The notes: generated from the sequence alone by a model not told the origin. A stretch of DNA of 64,000 nt from Luteibacter flocculans (GCF_023612255.1 NZ_CP063231.1:1284001-1348000); one strand, 5' to 3'; positions 22,705 through 30,904 are shown, numbered from the stretch's first letter. Numbers and translations: made by a program.

Positions 22705-23727
22705 TTATTTCGTCGGGTCCACTTTCGCGCCGCGCCGCGAGCGGACGTAAGCCTCAGTCATCACCACCGACGTATGGCCTAGCTGCCGCTGTGCCTGGCG
22801 GATGTCGCCGCTCGAATCGGTCTTATCCGATGCCGCCTTCGCACGCAGATCGCGAAACTGAAAACGCAAGCCCGTGGCCTCGCGTACGCGGTCGAAGCGG
22901 GCGCGGAGCTTCGCTGCCGTGAGCGGCCTCCCATCCTCATCCACAATGAGCCGCATCGCTCTCACGGCATGGTCGCGTTTGCGCTCTGCGATCCTGGCCA
23001 GAAGCTCAGCGAGTTCACCGGTCACGCCGATGCGCAGCTTCGCTCCGGTCTTCGCCTGGGTCAGCTCAAGCGCACCGTCGCGCACGTCCGTTTCCTGCAT
23101 GCGCAGAACATCCGCGGGCCGCTGCCCAGTTAGGTATGCGAGATCCATGGCGTCGCGTAGCGGCTGGTCGGCCGCTTTCCAGAACGCGGCGTAGGTCGCA
23201 TCGTCGACGTACACGTCGCGCGCCTTCTCCTTGTTCCCCTTGATGCCGGCGCACGGATTCGCCAATGCGGTGTAGCCAGCGTCGCGTGCGAAGTTCCAGA
23301 TGTGCGAGAGCAGCGCCTTCTCGCGATTGGCGCGCACCGGGGAGCCCGATCGATGCGTGAGGTACTTGCGCACATGGACTGGGGTTATCGCGTCGAGTGG
23401 GCCCGGCGGATCATCGAAGAAGTCCAGCAGCTGCTTCAGCTCGCGCGCGTTACAGGCCTGCGTGGCCGGGGACTTGGTGGGAATTACCACCGCCCGGTAT
23501 CGATCGGCCACGTAGCGGAAGGTGATGACTTCGGCGAGCTTCTCGCGCGCGTAGCGACTGCGCTCGTGTTCGGCCCACTTCTGGATCGCGAGACCGTAAT
23601 CCGAGCCCAGCGGTTCCTCCCGACGCGGCCGGCCACCGTGGTCGTAGTAATAGTGCACGACACCGGATGGCTTACGCCGCGCGCGGAGGCGCGGTACCGC
23701 ATCAGGTCGCGAAGGTCGACGTCCCAT
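22705..23727 (-). CDS. int: Tyrosine-type phage integrase
   Basis: The 340-residue recombinase integrates the phage at the neighbouring tRNA-Leu gene. A short N-terminal arm-binding region (SGVVHYYYDHGGRPRREEPLG reduced) is followed by a SAM-like core-binding domain and the catalytic domain with LTGQRPADVL (first Arg), RFQFRDLRAKAASD, LGHTSVVMTEAYV (His and nucleophilic Tyr). The box usually written HxLR reads RDLR, a variant common in this integrase subgroup. ATG 23727 (MGRRPSRPDAVP) is preferred to the frame start at 23850. The DUF4224 gene ends one base upstream. Confidence 0.93.
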   Translation of the reverse strand: MGRRPSRPDAVPRLRARRKPSGVVHYYYDHGGRPRREEPLGSDYGLAIQKWAEHERSRYAREKLAEVITFRYVADRYRAVVIPTKSPATQACNARELKQLLDFFDDPPGPLDAITPVHVRKYLTHRSGSPVRANREKALLSHIWNFARDAGYTALANPCAGIKGNKEKARDVYVDDATYAAFWKAADQPLRDAMDLAYLTGQRPADVLRMQETDVRDGALELTQAKTGAKLRIGVTGELAELLARIAERKRDHAVRAMRLIVDEDGRPLTAAKLRARFDRVREATGLRFQFRDLRAKAASDKTDSSGDIRQAQRQLGHTSVVMTEAYVRSRRGAKVDPTK

Positions 23728-23728
23728 C

Positions 23729-23947
23729 CTATGCAGCCTTGTTCGGGTTCCAGGCCGGCTTCGGGGTCGATGCACGACCCGTCTGCCCCTCGACCGCGGC
23801 AACGGTGACCACCGGCCACCCCGCGTTGTCGACATAGTGCCTGATGCCATTCCTGCGGAGGAAGGCCAGCTGCTTGGCGCGGGTGTGAGCCCGGGTCAGC
23901 TCGGCGATCTCTTCGCGAGAGAGGCACAAACGCTGTTCAGCCGCCAT
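23729..23947 (-). CDS. DUF4224 protein, probable excisionase-type partner of the integrase
   Basis: The 72-residue product (MAAEQRLCLSREEIAELTRA, then AKQLAFLRRNGIRHYVDNAGWPVV) matches the DUF4224 pattern: an acidic start, a helix with ELT, then AxQxxFLRxxGI and a small beta element. Genes of this family sit directly before integrases in many prophages and are thought to act in integration or excision control (inference). It overlaps the preceding kinase-like gene by 11 nt. Confidence 0.75.
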   Translation of the reverse strand: MAAEQRLCLSREEIAELTRAHTRAKQLAFLRRNGIRHYVDNAGWPVVTVAAVEGQTGRASTPKPAWNPNKAA

Positions 23948-24341
23948 GCGGCACCTCCGTTTCGGCAAAGCTATAGGCCCTTGCGCCGTAGTCGATGAAA
24001 ACAATGCGTCCGTCAGGCAGCCGCCCGACGTCTTTTGACCCACGCTCGAACGGCGAAGGATCCTCGCCAATAACGTGGATTTCGAAGCTGTGCTCGTCGT
24101 CCCATGCCTCGTAGTCGTTTCGAGAGACCTCGGCACAGCGTGGCATGACGACGACCCAGCCCCACCGGTCGGCGAAAAGGACAGGGCACATGAGCGATCG
24201 CCGGTTATCAGTCGCCCACAGATGACGTTCGTCCCTGTTTGCATAACGACCAATCGAGCGGTGCGGCTGGGTAAGCCGCGGAACCTTAATGGCCCATGGT
24301 CCGATGAGGAATACGACCCTGGATGCTCCCTTTCTGATCAT
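23937..24341 (-). CDS. Small protein with kinase-like motifs
   Basis: The 134-residue product starts MIRKGASRVVFLIGPWAIKV. It has a VAIK-like lysine (WAIKVPR, about residues 16-22), a hydrophobic hinge-like strand (WGWVVVMPRC), and a C-terminal KDVGRLPDGRIVFIDYGARA, which resembles the catalytic loop plus DFG-type metal-binding motif of minimal protein-kinase-fold proteins. No HRD histidine or full activation segment is seen. The role is unknown; phage kinases of this kind can act on host or competitor proteins. Its start overlaps the ASCH gene stop by 4 nt. Confidence 0.5.
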   Translation of the reverse strand: MIRKGASRVVFLIGPWAIKVPRLTQPHRSIGRYANRDERHLWATDNRRSLMCPVLFADRWGWVVVMPRCAEVSRNDYEAWDDEHSFEIHVIGEDPSPFERGSKDVGRLPDGRIVFIDYGARAYSFAETEVPHGG

Positions 24342-24988
24342 CGCTCGCCTCCTGAGGCACGCTGGAACTCTATAACCCACACCCACGGGTTGTTGGCCCA
24401 GCTCGTGCCGGGCTTGGCGAGGCCGTCCCAGAGGTGTGTAAACCAGTAATGGGCACGATCGACGGTGTCACCGAACCCCTCGGCTCGGGCCTGCGGCTCG
24501 CTGATGTCCTGCAAACGCTCCACGCGTACGCCCGTCACTTGGAGCGTGATCCGGCTGGCCCAGCGGGGCATGAAGCGGGCATGACGGTAGCGGCCCGGTG
24601 TGGCTTCGCCCGGCTTCGAGCCGAACTCCCGCCAGTCCTTCGCGTTGTTCAATTCACCGTCGGCCTCGTACTGGATAGGGCACCACGGGGAGCGGTATCC
24701 AGCGCCGATGCATGCCTCGGCGATCTGCTTGCCCGACCGATCATCAAGCCCTGCCGGCGCTCGCCAAGCCTCGCGAACCCACAGCCGGTCGCCTACCTCG
24801 CCATATGGGCACGGATACCAGTAGTCCTGTGCGCGATCGAGGTCCTCGCGCCATGGCCAGGGCTTGCCGTCGTCGCGCTCCTCGATGCTCTGGAACGTCG
24901 GCTTCACCACCCGCCGCGTCACGGTCTTGCGGCCTTCGAGGATGGCGCGCACCATCGGCGCACTGAAAAGGATGGGGAGTTCACGCAT
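24338..24988 (-). CDS. ASCH-domain-like phage protein
   Basis: The 216-residue product begins MRELPILFSAPMVRAILEGR, then KTVTRRVVKP, the typical start of phage ASCH-domain proteins (sometimes named morphogenetic protein). YGEVGDRLWVREAWR and RITLQVTGVRVERLQDISE continue the fold, which is related to PUA RNA-binding domains. The substrate is unknown. ATG 24988 is in the CATG that is also the start of the divergent membrane-protein gene. Confidence 0.7.
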   Translation of the reverse strand: MRELPILFSAPMVRAILEGRKTVTRRVVKPTFQSIEERDDGKPWPWREDLDRAQDYWYPCPYGEVGDRLWVREAWRAPAGLDDRSGKQIAEACIGAGYRSPWCPIQYEADGELNNAKDWREFGSKPGEATPGRYRHARFMPRWASRITLQVTGVRVERLQDISEPQARAEGFGDTVDRAHYWFTHLWDGLAKPGTSWANNPWVWVIEFQRASGGER

Positions 24989-25646
24989 GGGAGTTCGCGG
25001 CGCTCGTGGCAATATCTCGGCGGAGTGGTTGACAGCGGTCACCTTCGGCCTCTTGGGGGCACTGGTTGGCATGGGTTTGGCTGCGGCTTTCAATTTCGCT
25101 GCTGGCAAGACCGTGATCGAAATGATCGGGACCATATTCGGCGCCGCTGCACCGGTCGCTGGGGCCGTTTGGCTGGCTAATCGAACGGAGCGCTCTTCTA
25201 CCCGGAAGCGTCGTCGCGCGCTCGTCGAAGCGATCGTTGTGGTGCATCAGAGAGCGCAGAGCTTGTCTAGACTCATAGATACCGGGCTCTCTCGAAATCG
25301 CGAGGATCCCCACCCGGACTTTATGGCAGCCATAACGCCTCTTGAGACCGCCAAGAAGGATCTCGAGCATTTTCGGGCTCTGGTTGACCCCACGGATTAC
25401 GACGTCGTAGTTACCATGCTCCGTGCCGACGAGGCTTACGCGGCTCTTGAAGCACATTTCGTTACCTTGCGTACTGCCACGACATTCGCTGATCCTGAGT
25501 TCGGCAGGAAAGCGCTCGCGTCGGGGCAGGCTGCCGTCGAAAACCTGATGGACCACACTGGAGCAGCGGCAACGGACTTGCTGACCATGGATTTTGGTGA
25601 TCGGGTGCTCGTGGGACTGAGAAAGCGAGAGCGCTTTCAGCGTTAG
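24987..25646 (+). CDS. Unrecognised membrane protein, opposite to its operon
   Basis: The 219-residue product has two transmembrane helices near the N-terminus (WLTAVTFGLLGALVGMGLAA and VIEMIGTIFGAAAPVAGAVW), then a helical cytoplasmic domain of about 150 residues. Codon choice is less G+C-rich than the neighbours. GGGGAG at 24974-24979 supports ATG 24987. It is the only plus-strand gene inside the leftward early operon, so it would be expressed independently, possibly in the lysogen. I do not recognise the family; a moron with an exclusion role is conceivable but not shown. Confidence 0.65.
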   Translation: MGVRGARGNISAEWLTAVTFGLLGALVGMGLAAAFNFAAGKTVIEMIGTIFGAAAPVAGAVWLANRTERSSTRKRRRALVEAIVVVHQRAQSLSRLIDTGLSRNREDPHPDFMAAITPLETAKKDLEHFRALVDPTDYDVVVTMLRADEAYAALEAHFVTLRTATTFADPEFGRKALASGQAAVENLMDHTGAAATDLLTMDFGDRVLVGLRKRERFQR

Positions 25647-25648
25647 CG

Positions 25649-25855
25649 TCACGGCTGCACCTCCCCATGAGTAACCACGGTGTCGTTCTTGGAATAGACG
25701 CGCCAGTCGTCGAGAGTCGATGAAAGCTCCGATACAGGCGGCTGCTCGGTGTAGAACACCTCGTCACCATCAACGCGCGTGACGTAGAAGGTGTCCTTGC
25801 CGTTCGTGAGAACGTCTCCCGGAACGGGCTGGTTGCGGGGATCACGATCAGCCAC
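25649..25855 (-). CDS. Small phage protein, unknown
   Basis: The 68-residue product (VADRDPRNQPVPGDVLTNGK, then DTFYVTRVDGDEVFYTEQPP) looks like a small beta-barrel, similar to SH3-type early phage proteins. GTG 25855 is chosen because GGAGGT lies directly upstream at normal spacing; ATG 25879 overlaps the previous gene more and lacks a ribosome-binding site. It ends 3 bp from the convergent membrane gene. Confidence 0.6.
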   Translation of the reverse strand: MADRDPRNQPVPGDVLTNGKDTFYVTRVDGDEVFYTEQPPVSELSSTLDDWRVYSKNDTVVTHGEVQP

Positions 25856-26057
25856 GGGGCACCTCCAGCGCGGCGGCATTCAGCTTCTCGGCAAAGTTCT
25901 CCGCTGCATCGGCGTTTTTGAAGCGCCGAGCCTCACGGCACCCAGGCGATACGTAATACTCCACGTCTCCTGTGAACCTCGGATTCTCTCGGCGCCGAAC
26001 CACGTTCCAGCTACGCACGATTCCGAAGGGCGGCACTGCGTACCACTCGCGCTTCAT
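25848..26057 (-). CDS. Small phage protein, unknown
   Basis: The 69-residue product (MKREWYAVPPFGIVRSWNVV, later ENFAEKLNAAALEVPRG) has an N-terminal beta part and a C-terminal helix. ATG 26057 overlaps the previous stop, with GGAGG about 7 bases upstream. Not recognised beyond being a typical pL-operon accessory gene. Confidence 0.6.
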   Translation of the reverse strand: MKREWYAVPPFGIVRSWNVVRRRENPRFTGDVEYYVSPGCREARRFKNADAAENFAEKLNAAALEVPRG

Positions 26058-26848
26058 CACTTCACCTCCGGCGCGGCGGCGAGCAAGTGCATGGACCGCG
26101 CGTCATCAATGGCCGCTCGCCACTGCTCAACGCTGCCGTGGTCGACATCGGACCTGCGCATCCACTCGCGCACATCGTCGTCCGTCGGCGTGTAGGTATC
26201 CGGCACGCCCACGGCGCTCGGCTGGGCGACGATGAAACGACGGCCGTCTGGGTCATTCGACAGCCACTCCAAGAACCGCCGCATGCGCGTCATGAAACTC
26301 TCGCTGTGGCCGTGGCGTCGCCCTGTAAAGACGTGGCATGCCTCCCAGGCCATCTCGTCCGTCATCTCGGCAGGCGTGGCGACAGCTAGGCGCGGGGTGC
26401 GCAAGAGTTTCGAAACACTTTCCATCGTGTCGTTTTCGTCGTCGGTGAGGATGTGTGCGACATGCCCATGCACCTGTTCAAACTCGTCCGCCAAGCCCAC
26501 CCCATCGCCCACCGCCTGCTCGGGCTTCTGCTGGATGGCAAACATTTCCAACTCGGCAATGGCGCGGATCATCGCGGCCCGTACGCCGGCGCGGAAGTAC
26601 TCCTCCTTAGCTGGCTTGAATTCGACCGGGCGCTCAATCTCGTCAACGAGTGCCGACAACTTGCGCTGCAGCGTCCCGACGTAGAGGGACTGTCCCGCCG
26701 CCTGTTCGACAGGCTCGGCGGCTTGCTTGGTGAGTAGGTCGATCATCAACCGCTGATCTTCGGGCGCGATGTGCAGATAGCACGTGCCCTCTGAGGGCGG
26801 GTCCACGTACATGCGTTTCAGCTTGTCCAGCAGCGTCGTCGTGCTCAT
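26057..26848 (-). CDS. Phage early protein, unknown, Ea22-like layout
   Basis: The 263-residue product is hydrophilic and helix-rich, with no membrane segment or recognised catalytic motif. A segment EMTDEMAWEACHVFTGRRHG and a C-terminal WMRRSDVDHGSVEQWRAAID are the most patterned parts. Large pL-operon accessory proteins of similar kind (ead/Ea22) exist in lambdoid phages, but the link is inference only. It is translationally coupled to both neighbours by 4-nt or shorter overlaps. Confidence 0.6.
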   Translation of the reverse strand: MSTTTLLDKLKRMYVDPPSEGTCYLHIAPEDQRLMIDLLTKQAAEPVEQAAGQSLYVGTLQRKLSALVDEIERPVEFKPAKEEYFRAGVRAAMIRAIAELEMFAIQQKPEQAVGDGVGLADEFEQVHGHVAHILTDDENDTMESVSKLLRTPRLAVATPAEMTDEMAWEACHVFTGRRHGHSESFMTRMRRFLEWLSNDPDGRRFIVAQPSAVGVPDTYTPTDDDVREWMRRSDVDHGSVEQWRAAIDDARSMHLLAAAPEVK

Positions 26849-27069
26849 GCCCCAAGCTCCTTCACGCGCTGATTGATGGCGTCGCGCTTGTCATATTCCT
26901 TGCGAAGCTGGGCGCCGATCTTTTCCGCCAGGTCGACGACGGCCTGTTCTGCGGCTTCCCCGATGGAATCGAACTGCGCAACGAACTCCGCGTTCTTGTC
27001 CATGTTGCCGGTCAGCTCGAGCTTGCACCCGAGGTCCGACGCGTGGACCGTGATCTTGATGGTGCTCAT
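26845..27069 (-). CDS. Small phage protein, unknown
   Basis: The 74-residue product (MSTIKITVHASDLGCKLELT, then a long helix to QRVKELGA) begins with two beta strands and continues as an amphipathic helix. ATG 27069 overlaps the upstream stop (4 nt). No family recognised. Confidence 0.6.
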   Translation of the reverse strand: MSTIKITVHASDLGCKLELTGNMDKNAEFVAQFDSIGEAAEQAVVDLAEKIGAQLRKEYDKRDAINQRVKELGA

Positions 27070-27233
27070 TCCTTCTCGGCCTCCTGCTTCTTCGCCTGCT
27101 CGATGGCGGCGGTTATCTTGGTGATGAGGGACTCGGCGGCGGCTGGGGACATCACCTGGTGATAGCCACCTACGAAGACGTGGACCTTGCCGGCGATGGC
27201 GCAGGCGTCGGGGCGCTCGGCGTTCGGTTTCAT
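27066..27233 (-). CDS. Small phage protein, unknown
   Basis: The 55-residue product (MKPNAERPDACAIAGKVHVF, ending EQAKKQEAEKE) starts at ATG 27233, which overlaps the previous stop. Its frame is open further upstream, but only this start fits the overlapping operon pattern. Confidence 0.55.
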   Translation of the reverse strand: MKPNAERPDACAIAGKVHVFVGGYHQVMSPAAAESLITKITAAIEQAKKQEAEKE

Positions 27234-27418
27234 GCGAAGGCCGCCTGCTGCTTGGCATAGATGAGTGCCCACTTCCACGCACCCCTGAACTCGAGCGACT
27301 CGACGAAAATCGAGTCCTTGATCGAGACCTGGTAGCGCGTAAAACCCTGACTATCGCGAATCACACGGATGCGCGGCTTGTGCAGGTTGCATGGCTTGGG
27401 GCGGATGGGGAGGTCCAT
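27230..27418 (-). CDS. Small phage protein, unknown
   Basis: The 62-residue product (MDLPIRPKPCNLHKPRIRVI, ending AWKWALIYAKQQAAFA) resembles short beta-rich early proteins. It lies 2 bp after the zinc-finger-like gene in the same direction. Not recognised. Confidence 0.55.
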   Translation of the reverse strand: MDLPIRPKPCNLHKPRIRVIRDSQGFTRYQVSIKDSIFVESLEFRGAWKWALIYAKQQAAFA

Positions 27419-27420
27419 GG

Positions 27421-27843
27421 TCAGGCCTCCGCCGCCGACTTGGCGAACGACGGATGCTTCGTCGCCATGTGCTTCGCCAGCTGCTCGAACGTCCGGTTGC
27501 AACAGGGGCACACGCCGTGTCCGACGCGGGCCTTGACCTTGCGCAGGCGCGTGCTCACGGCCTTGCGGGTGCGCTGGCTGATGGCGAGCTGGTTTGCGTA
27601 GGCCTCGCTGCGCTCACGCTCCTGCTGGAGCCGCGTGCGCTCCTGGTCCAACTGACCGGCAAGCTTCTGTGCGCGGTCCTTGTCCGTTTCGCCGGGAAAC
27701 CACTGCGAATGCCCGTTCGGGCAATAGAAGCTCTTGCGATCGCTGCGGCGTGCGGCGATATACGCCGCCGACATGCAGAACGAAACGCTGCAGCTCGCGC
27801 AGTGGATCACCTCGAAGGTTTCCGACTTTACGATCGTGGCCAT
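27421..27843 (-). CDS. Small protein with two zinc-binding-like cysteine clusters
   Basis: The 140-residue product has an N-terminal cluster (CASCSVSFCMS, then FYCPNGHSQWF), a central coiled coil (about residues 55-95), and a C-terminal CPCCNRTFEQLAKHMATKHP, which matches a classical C2H2-type zinc finger. This suggests nucleic-acid or protein binding. ATG 27843 is used; GTG 27849, overlapping the preceding stop, is equally possible. Confidence 0.6.
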   Translation of the reverse strand: MATIVKSETFEVIHCASCSVSFCMSAAYIAARRSDRKSFYCPNGHSQWFPGETDKDRAQKLAGQLDQERTRLQQERERSEAYANQLAISQRTRKAVSTRLRKVKARVGHGVCPCCNRTFEQLAKHMATKHPSFAKSAAEA

Positions 27844-27845
27844 GG

Positions 27846-28409
27846 TCACTCGTACTCCGAAATACCGTCTTCGGTGAGACGGGCGTTGTAGGCGTCGCGG
27901 ATGCGCTGGCGCTGCTGCTCCGCATCTAGGTCGAGGTCGTCCACCGCGGCAAGCGTGGCTTTGAAGGCGTCACGTGCTTCGCTGGTGGAGCAGTCGCGGG
28001 CGACGCCGAGCACGTCGCTCCAGTGCTGGCGCGCGGGTACAGCGACAGGTTGCGTCAAGGTCTGACGCGCGGCGCTTGCCGGAGCTGGCGCCGCGGGCGG
28101 GTCGGGCGGCAGCGGCGTGAGATTCGCGGCCAAGCCGACGAGCCACCAGCTCGTGCAGCCGCCAGCGCGGTCATCACGCAGCACTCGGCCCTGTGCCTGA
28201 AGCGCGTGCAGCCGCCGCCGCGTCATCGGCACCGACATCCCGGCCGCCTCCGCGATCTCGCGCAGGAATGGCCCATAGCGCACGGCATACGCGTCGCCGT
28301 TGGCGATGATGCTCTGCCCAGGCCACATCGTCGTGTAACGTGTGGCGCGCTGAACGCACGCGAGGGCCAGGGCCTTCTCGAACTCTGGGGTGATGAGGGT
28401 GGTGGTCAT
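27846..28409 (-). CDS. Winged-helix protein with a J-domain-like C-terminus
   Basis: The 187-residue product has a winged-helix-like N-terminal half (FLREIAEAAGMSVPMTRRRL, then HALQAQGRVLRDD), a proline/alanine linker (about residues 98-125) and a C-terminal HWSDVLGVARDCSTSEARDA with a following helix, which resembles the first helices of a DnaJ domain. The HPD tripeptide of active J domains is not seen. The arrangement suggests a DNA-binding protein with a protein-contact module (inference). Confidence 0.55.
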   Translation of the reverse strand: MTTTLITPEFEKALALACVQRATRYTTMWPGQSIIANGDAYAVRYGPFLREIAEAAGMSVPMTRRRLHALQAQGRVLRDDRAGGCTSWWLVGLAANLTPLPPDPPAAPAPASAARQTLTQPVAVPARQHWSDVLGVARDCSTSEARDAFKATLAAVDDLDLDAEQQRQRIRDAYNARLTEDGISEYE

Positions 28410-29572
28410 GCCGTTTCTCTCAGCTTCATGGCCTGCTGACGCATGGCATCGAACGCTCTTTCGGCGTGTGTTCCTCGCGCTCTGGCAATGGCAATATGGT
28501 TCGGGTCGTCGTCGATACCGATGTAATCGAATCCATTCAGCGCGGCGCCGCGCCCGGTACTACCAGATCCCTCGAATGGATCTAAGACGACACGGGTGCC
28601 ATAGAAAGGCGTTACGAGTTGGCACAGATAGCGCATCAGCTCCGTTGGCTTCACCGTAGGATGGGTATTGGCTCTTTTCGGCAGCTTGCGTCCTGCCTCT
28701 CTACGTGTGATGTGCTGACCAGACGTATTCGAGACCATGCCAGCGGCACTTCTCTCGAAGTCATCCAGGCCCGCCTCGCGATCCTTCGTGCTCGCCTTCG
28801 CGCAATAGAAGAACCGCGCCGCACTGCCGCTATCTTTTCGCGCTAGCGCGTCTGGCGCGACGGGCATATCGCCGTAGATGCCACGCGAGACACGCTTGCG
28901 CGACTGGCCCCGCAAATCACCTTGCTGGCCAGGAGCCTCGGGAAATGCGGCAAGCACCTCGTCGGCGCCATCGTGGATAACGTTTGCTGGCCACCGGCCG
29001 AGGTCCGAGGGACCGGTCCGCCCTACGGTCTCGCCTATCTGGCCTGGAGCTGCTGTGAGCTTCTTCGACGGTCCACCCCATCCAGGTGTCCCGATTTCGG
29101 GCGGCTGACCGCCCGGCCATTCAACGCGGCAACCATCGATATTCAGGCCGCCCGTTCCCCACTTGGCGAAGTTCTCGGCGACGGTGCCGTCAAAGGGCTT
29201 GCGAGCCATGACGATAGGCTCATGTGCAGGCTTGCACGCCGTGCCACCCCATTTCCCATTTTTGGACTTTGGGAAGCCTTGGCCGTAGATCCACATTATG
29301 CTGTCGCGGATCTCCCACCCAGCATCCTCGATCGCGCAGGTCAGCCGGTGCACAGTACGAGTGCCACCGAAGGCAAGCAAAAATGCTCCCGGCTTTGCCA
29401 GGCGAAGGACTTCGGCCCAAACTTCGACTTGGAACGCGATGCCAGATTTATCCCACGCCTTACCCATGAAGCCGAGTTCATACGGCGGATCCGTGACCAC
29501 GGCATCGACGCTATCGCTCGGAAGTGAGCGCATTACTTCGAGGCAGTCACCGAGGTAGTGCGTCATCGTCAT
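28406..29572 (-). CDS. Orphan site-specific DNA methyltransferase (N6-adenine or N4-cytosine)
   Basis: The 388-residue enzyme has the catalytic motif IV as TDPPYELGF near residue 28 and the AdoMet-binding motif I as LDPFEGSGSTG near residue 345, with a long target-recognition region between. This order (IV before I) is the beta class. No restriction enzyme gene is next to it, so it is likely a phage orphan methyltransferase protecting its own DNA or modifying regulation. The ATG at 29572 overlaps the previous stop (ATGA). Confidence 0.88.
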   Translation of the reverse strand: MTMTHYLGDCLEVMRSLPSDSVDAVVTDPPYELGFMGKAWDKSGIAFQVEVWAEVLRLAKPGAFLLAFGGTRTVHRLTCAIEDAGWEIRDSIMWIYGQGFPKSKNGKWGGTACKPAHEPIVMARKPFDGTVAENFAKWGTGGLNIDGCRVEWPGGQPPEIGTPGWGGPSKKLTAAPGQIGETVGRTGPSDLGRWPANVIHDGADEVLAAFPEAPGQQGDLRGQSRKRVSRGIYGDMPVAPDALARKDSGSAARFFYCAKASTKDREAGLDDFERSAAGMVSNTSGQHITRREAGRKLPKRANTHPTVKPTELMRYLCQLVTPFYGTRVVLDPFEGSGSTGRGAALNGFDYIGIDDDPNHIAIARARGTHAERAFDAMRQQAMKLRETA

Positions 29573-29985
29573 ACGCTATCCGGCAGCTCGGCGTGATCGT
29601 CAGTCCAGTCAACGGCCTCGCGAGAGATCAGGCCGCGAACGGTTTCGAGTGTGTTGCAGCTACCTGTGTTGTCGGCGATCCGCCAGCCAGGCAATTCAAG
29701 CCCGCGGAAGAACTCGCCGTACTTGCGATAAGCGCCGATGCAGGCAGCTGTGAAGCCCTTATGCGTGACCACAAGGCCGAGGCGCTGGCGCGTACCATCG
29801 TCGCGCTCAAGGAACAGTTCGTACGTCTTGGCCTTCCGGACCCGGCGTAGCGCGGCGCGCACGGCGCCGGACGTGATGCCGAACTGGGCTGCCACCTGCT
29901 CTGTGGTGCAGGAGGCGCGCGCCGCGGCGATAGCCTGGTAGCGCTCGGGATCGCGGACGTTCGCGTAGATCGGCGAGGCGGCCAT
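29569..29985 (-). CDS. Helix-turn-helix phage protein
   Basis: The 138-residue product has a helix-turn-helix-like segment (SCTTEQVAAQFGITSGAVRA, about residues 25-44) after the charged start MAASPIYANVRDPERYQ. The C-terminal half (GLVVTHKGFTAACIGAYRKY) has no recognised domain. It starts 1 base into the rdgC stop and overlaps the methyltransferase gene. Confidence 0.6.
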   Translation of the reverse strand: MAASPIYANVRDPERYQAIAAARASCTTEQVAAQFGITSGAVRAALRRVRKAKTYELFLERDDGTRQRLGLVVTHKGFTAACIGAYRKYGEFFRGLELPGWRIADNTGSCNTLETVRGLISREAVDWTDDHAELPDSV

Positions 29986-30893
29986 TACTCGGGCCTCGGC
30001 AGCTTGAAAAACTGGGCGAGCTTGTCGAGGAGGCTGCCGTGTTCGAGGGTCATCAGGGCAAGGTTGGCATCCAGCTCAGCCGCTGCTGACTCCGGCGAAT
30101 CCGGCTGCTCGTCGAGCACGACGTCGGTGAACTTGAGCTTGCGCACGACGAGGTCTTCGCCCAGGACGAAGCTGATGCGATCGTCGAAGACCAGGCCGAG
30201 GCGGAACACCTGCTTGCCAGCGCGAAGGTGCTCGCGCACCTCGTCAGTGTCGAGGTCCAGCAACCGCCCGCGCACGACGCCACCGGATGCCGTTGCCGGG
30301 TCGCGCAACTCTACTTCGTCGCCGAGGGCGAAGCCGGTCGGAGCCTCGCCGCTGGCGAGCCAACGCGTCAGCAGGACGCGCGGCGACTCCTCGGGTGCGA
30401 GCGGCACGGCCGGGAAGCTACCAAGGGCCTCGCGCAGCATCGACAGGACGTCCTCGGCGGCGCGGCGGCTGCTGGTATCCACGACGACCCAGCCATTGCG
30501 GGCGTCGACGTAGGCAGCCGTGCGTGACTGCCGGACGAAAGCGCGCGGCAGCAATTCGTTGAGCACGTCGTCCTTGAGCTTCTTGCGCTCACGGCTGCTG
30601 ACCTTTCGGCCCTCGTTCTCCGCGATCTTCTGCACGCGCTTGGCGAGTTCGTCGTTCACGACCGAGGGCGGGAGCATGCGGCTCTCGCTCGCGGCCACGA
30701 CCTTGGTGTAGTGCCCGACGGTGTGCGTGAGCGAATCCTCCGCCGGGCCGAGCGGCGAGACGAAGCCACGCGTGGACATTTCCATCGGCCCCACGGGGCG
30801 CAGGCGGTGCCCGGCGAGCGCTTCGTCAAGGCGTGACACGTCATCGGCCACTTCGGTCGAGAAGCGGAACAGCGTGAGGTTACGGAAGAACAT
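29985..30893 (-). CDS. rdgC: Recombination-associated protein RdgC
   Basis: The 302-residue product (MFFRNLTLFRFSTEVADDVS, then GFVSPLGPAEDSLTHTVG) matches RdgC, a ring-shaped DNA-binding protein that modulates RecA. Phage copies in the recombination operon are common in Xanthomonadaceae prophages. ATG 30893 is the family start; the frame extends to 30938 without support. It is the only recombination gene clearly recognised in the pL operon. Confidence 0.92.
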   Translation of the reverse strand: MFFRNLTLFRFSTEVADDVSRLDEALAGHRLRPVGPMEMSTRGFVSPLGPAEDSLTHTVGHYTKVVAASESRMLPPSVVNDELAKRVQKIAENEGRKVSSRERKKLKDDVLNELLPRAFVRQSRTAAYVDARNGWVVVDTSSRRAAEDVLSMLREALGSFPAVPLAPEESPRVLLTRWLASGEAPTGFALGDEVELRDPATASGGVVRGRLLDLDTDEVREHLRAGKQVFRLGLVFDDRISFVLGEDLVVRKLKFTDVVLDEQPDSPESAAAELDANLALMTLEHGSLLDKLAQFFKLPRPE

Positions 30894-30904
30894 CCGAATT
30901 CCTT

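Noticed and set aside
28406-29572. Restriction-modification system considered for the methyltransferase
   Set aside because: No nuclease or specificity gene is adjacent; an orphan methyltransferase is the better reading.
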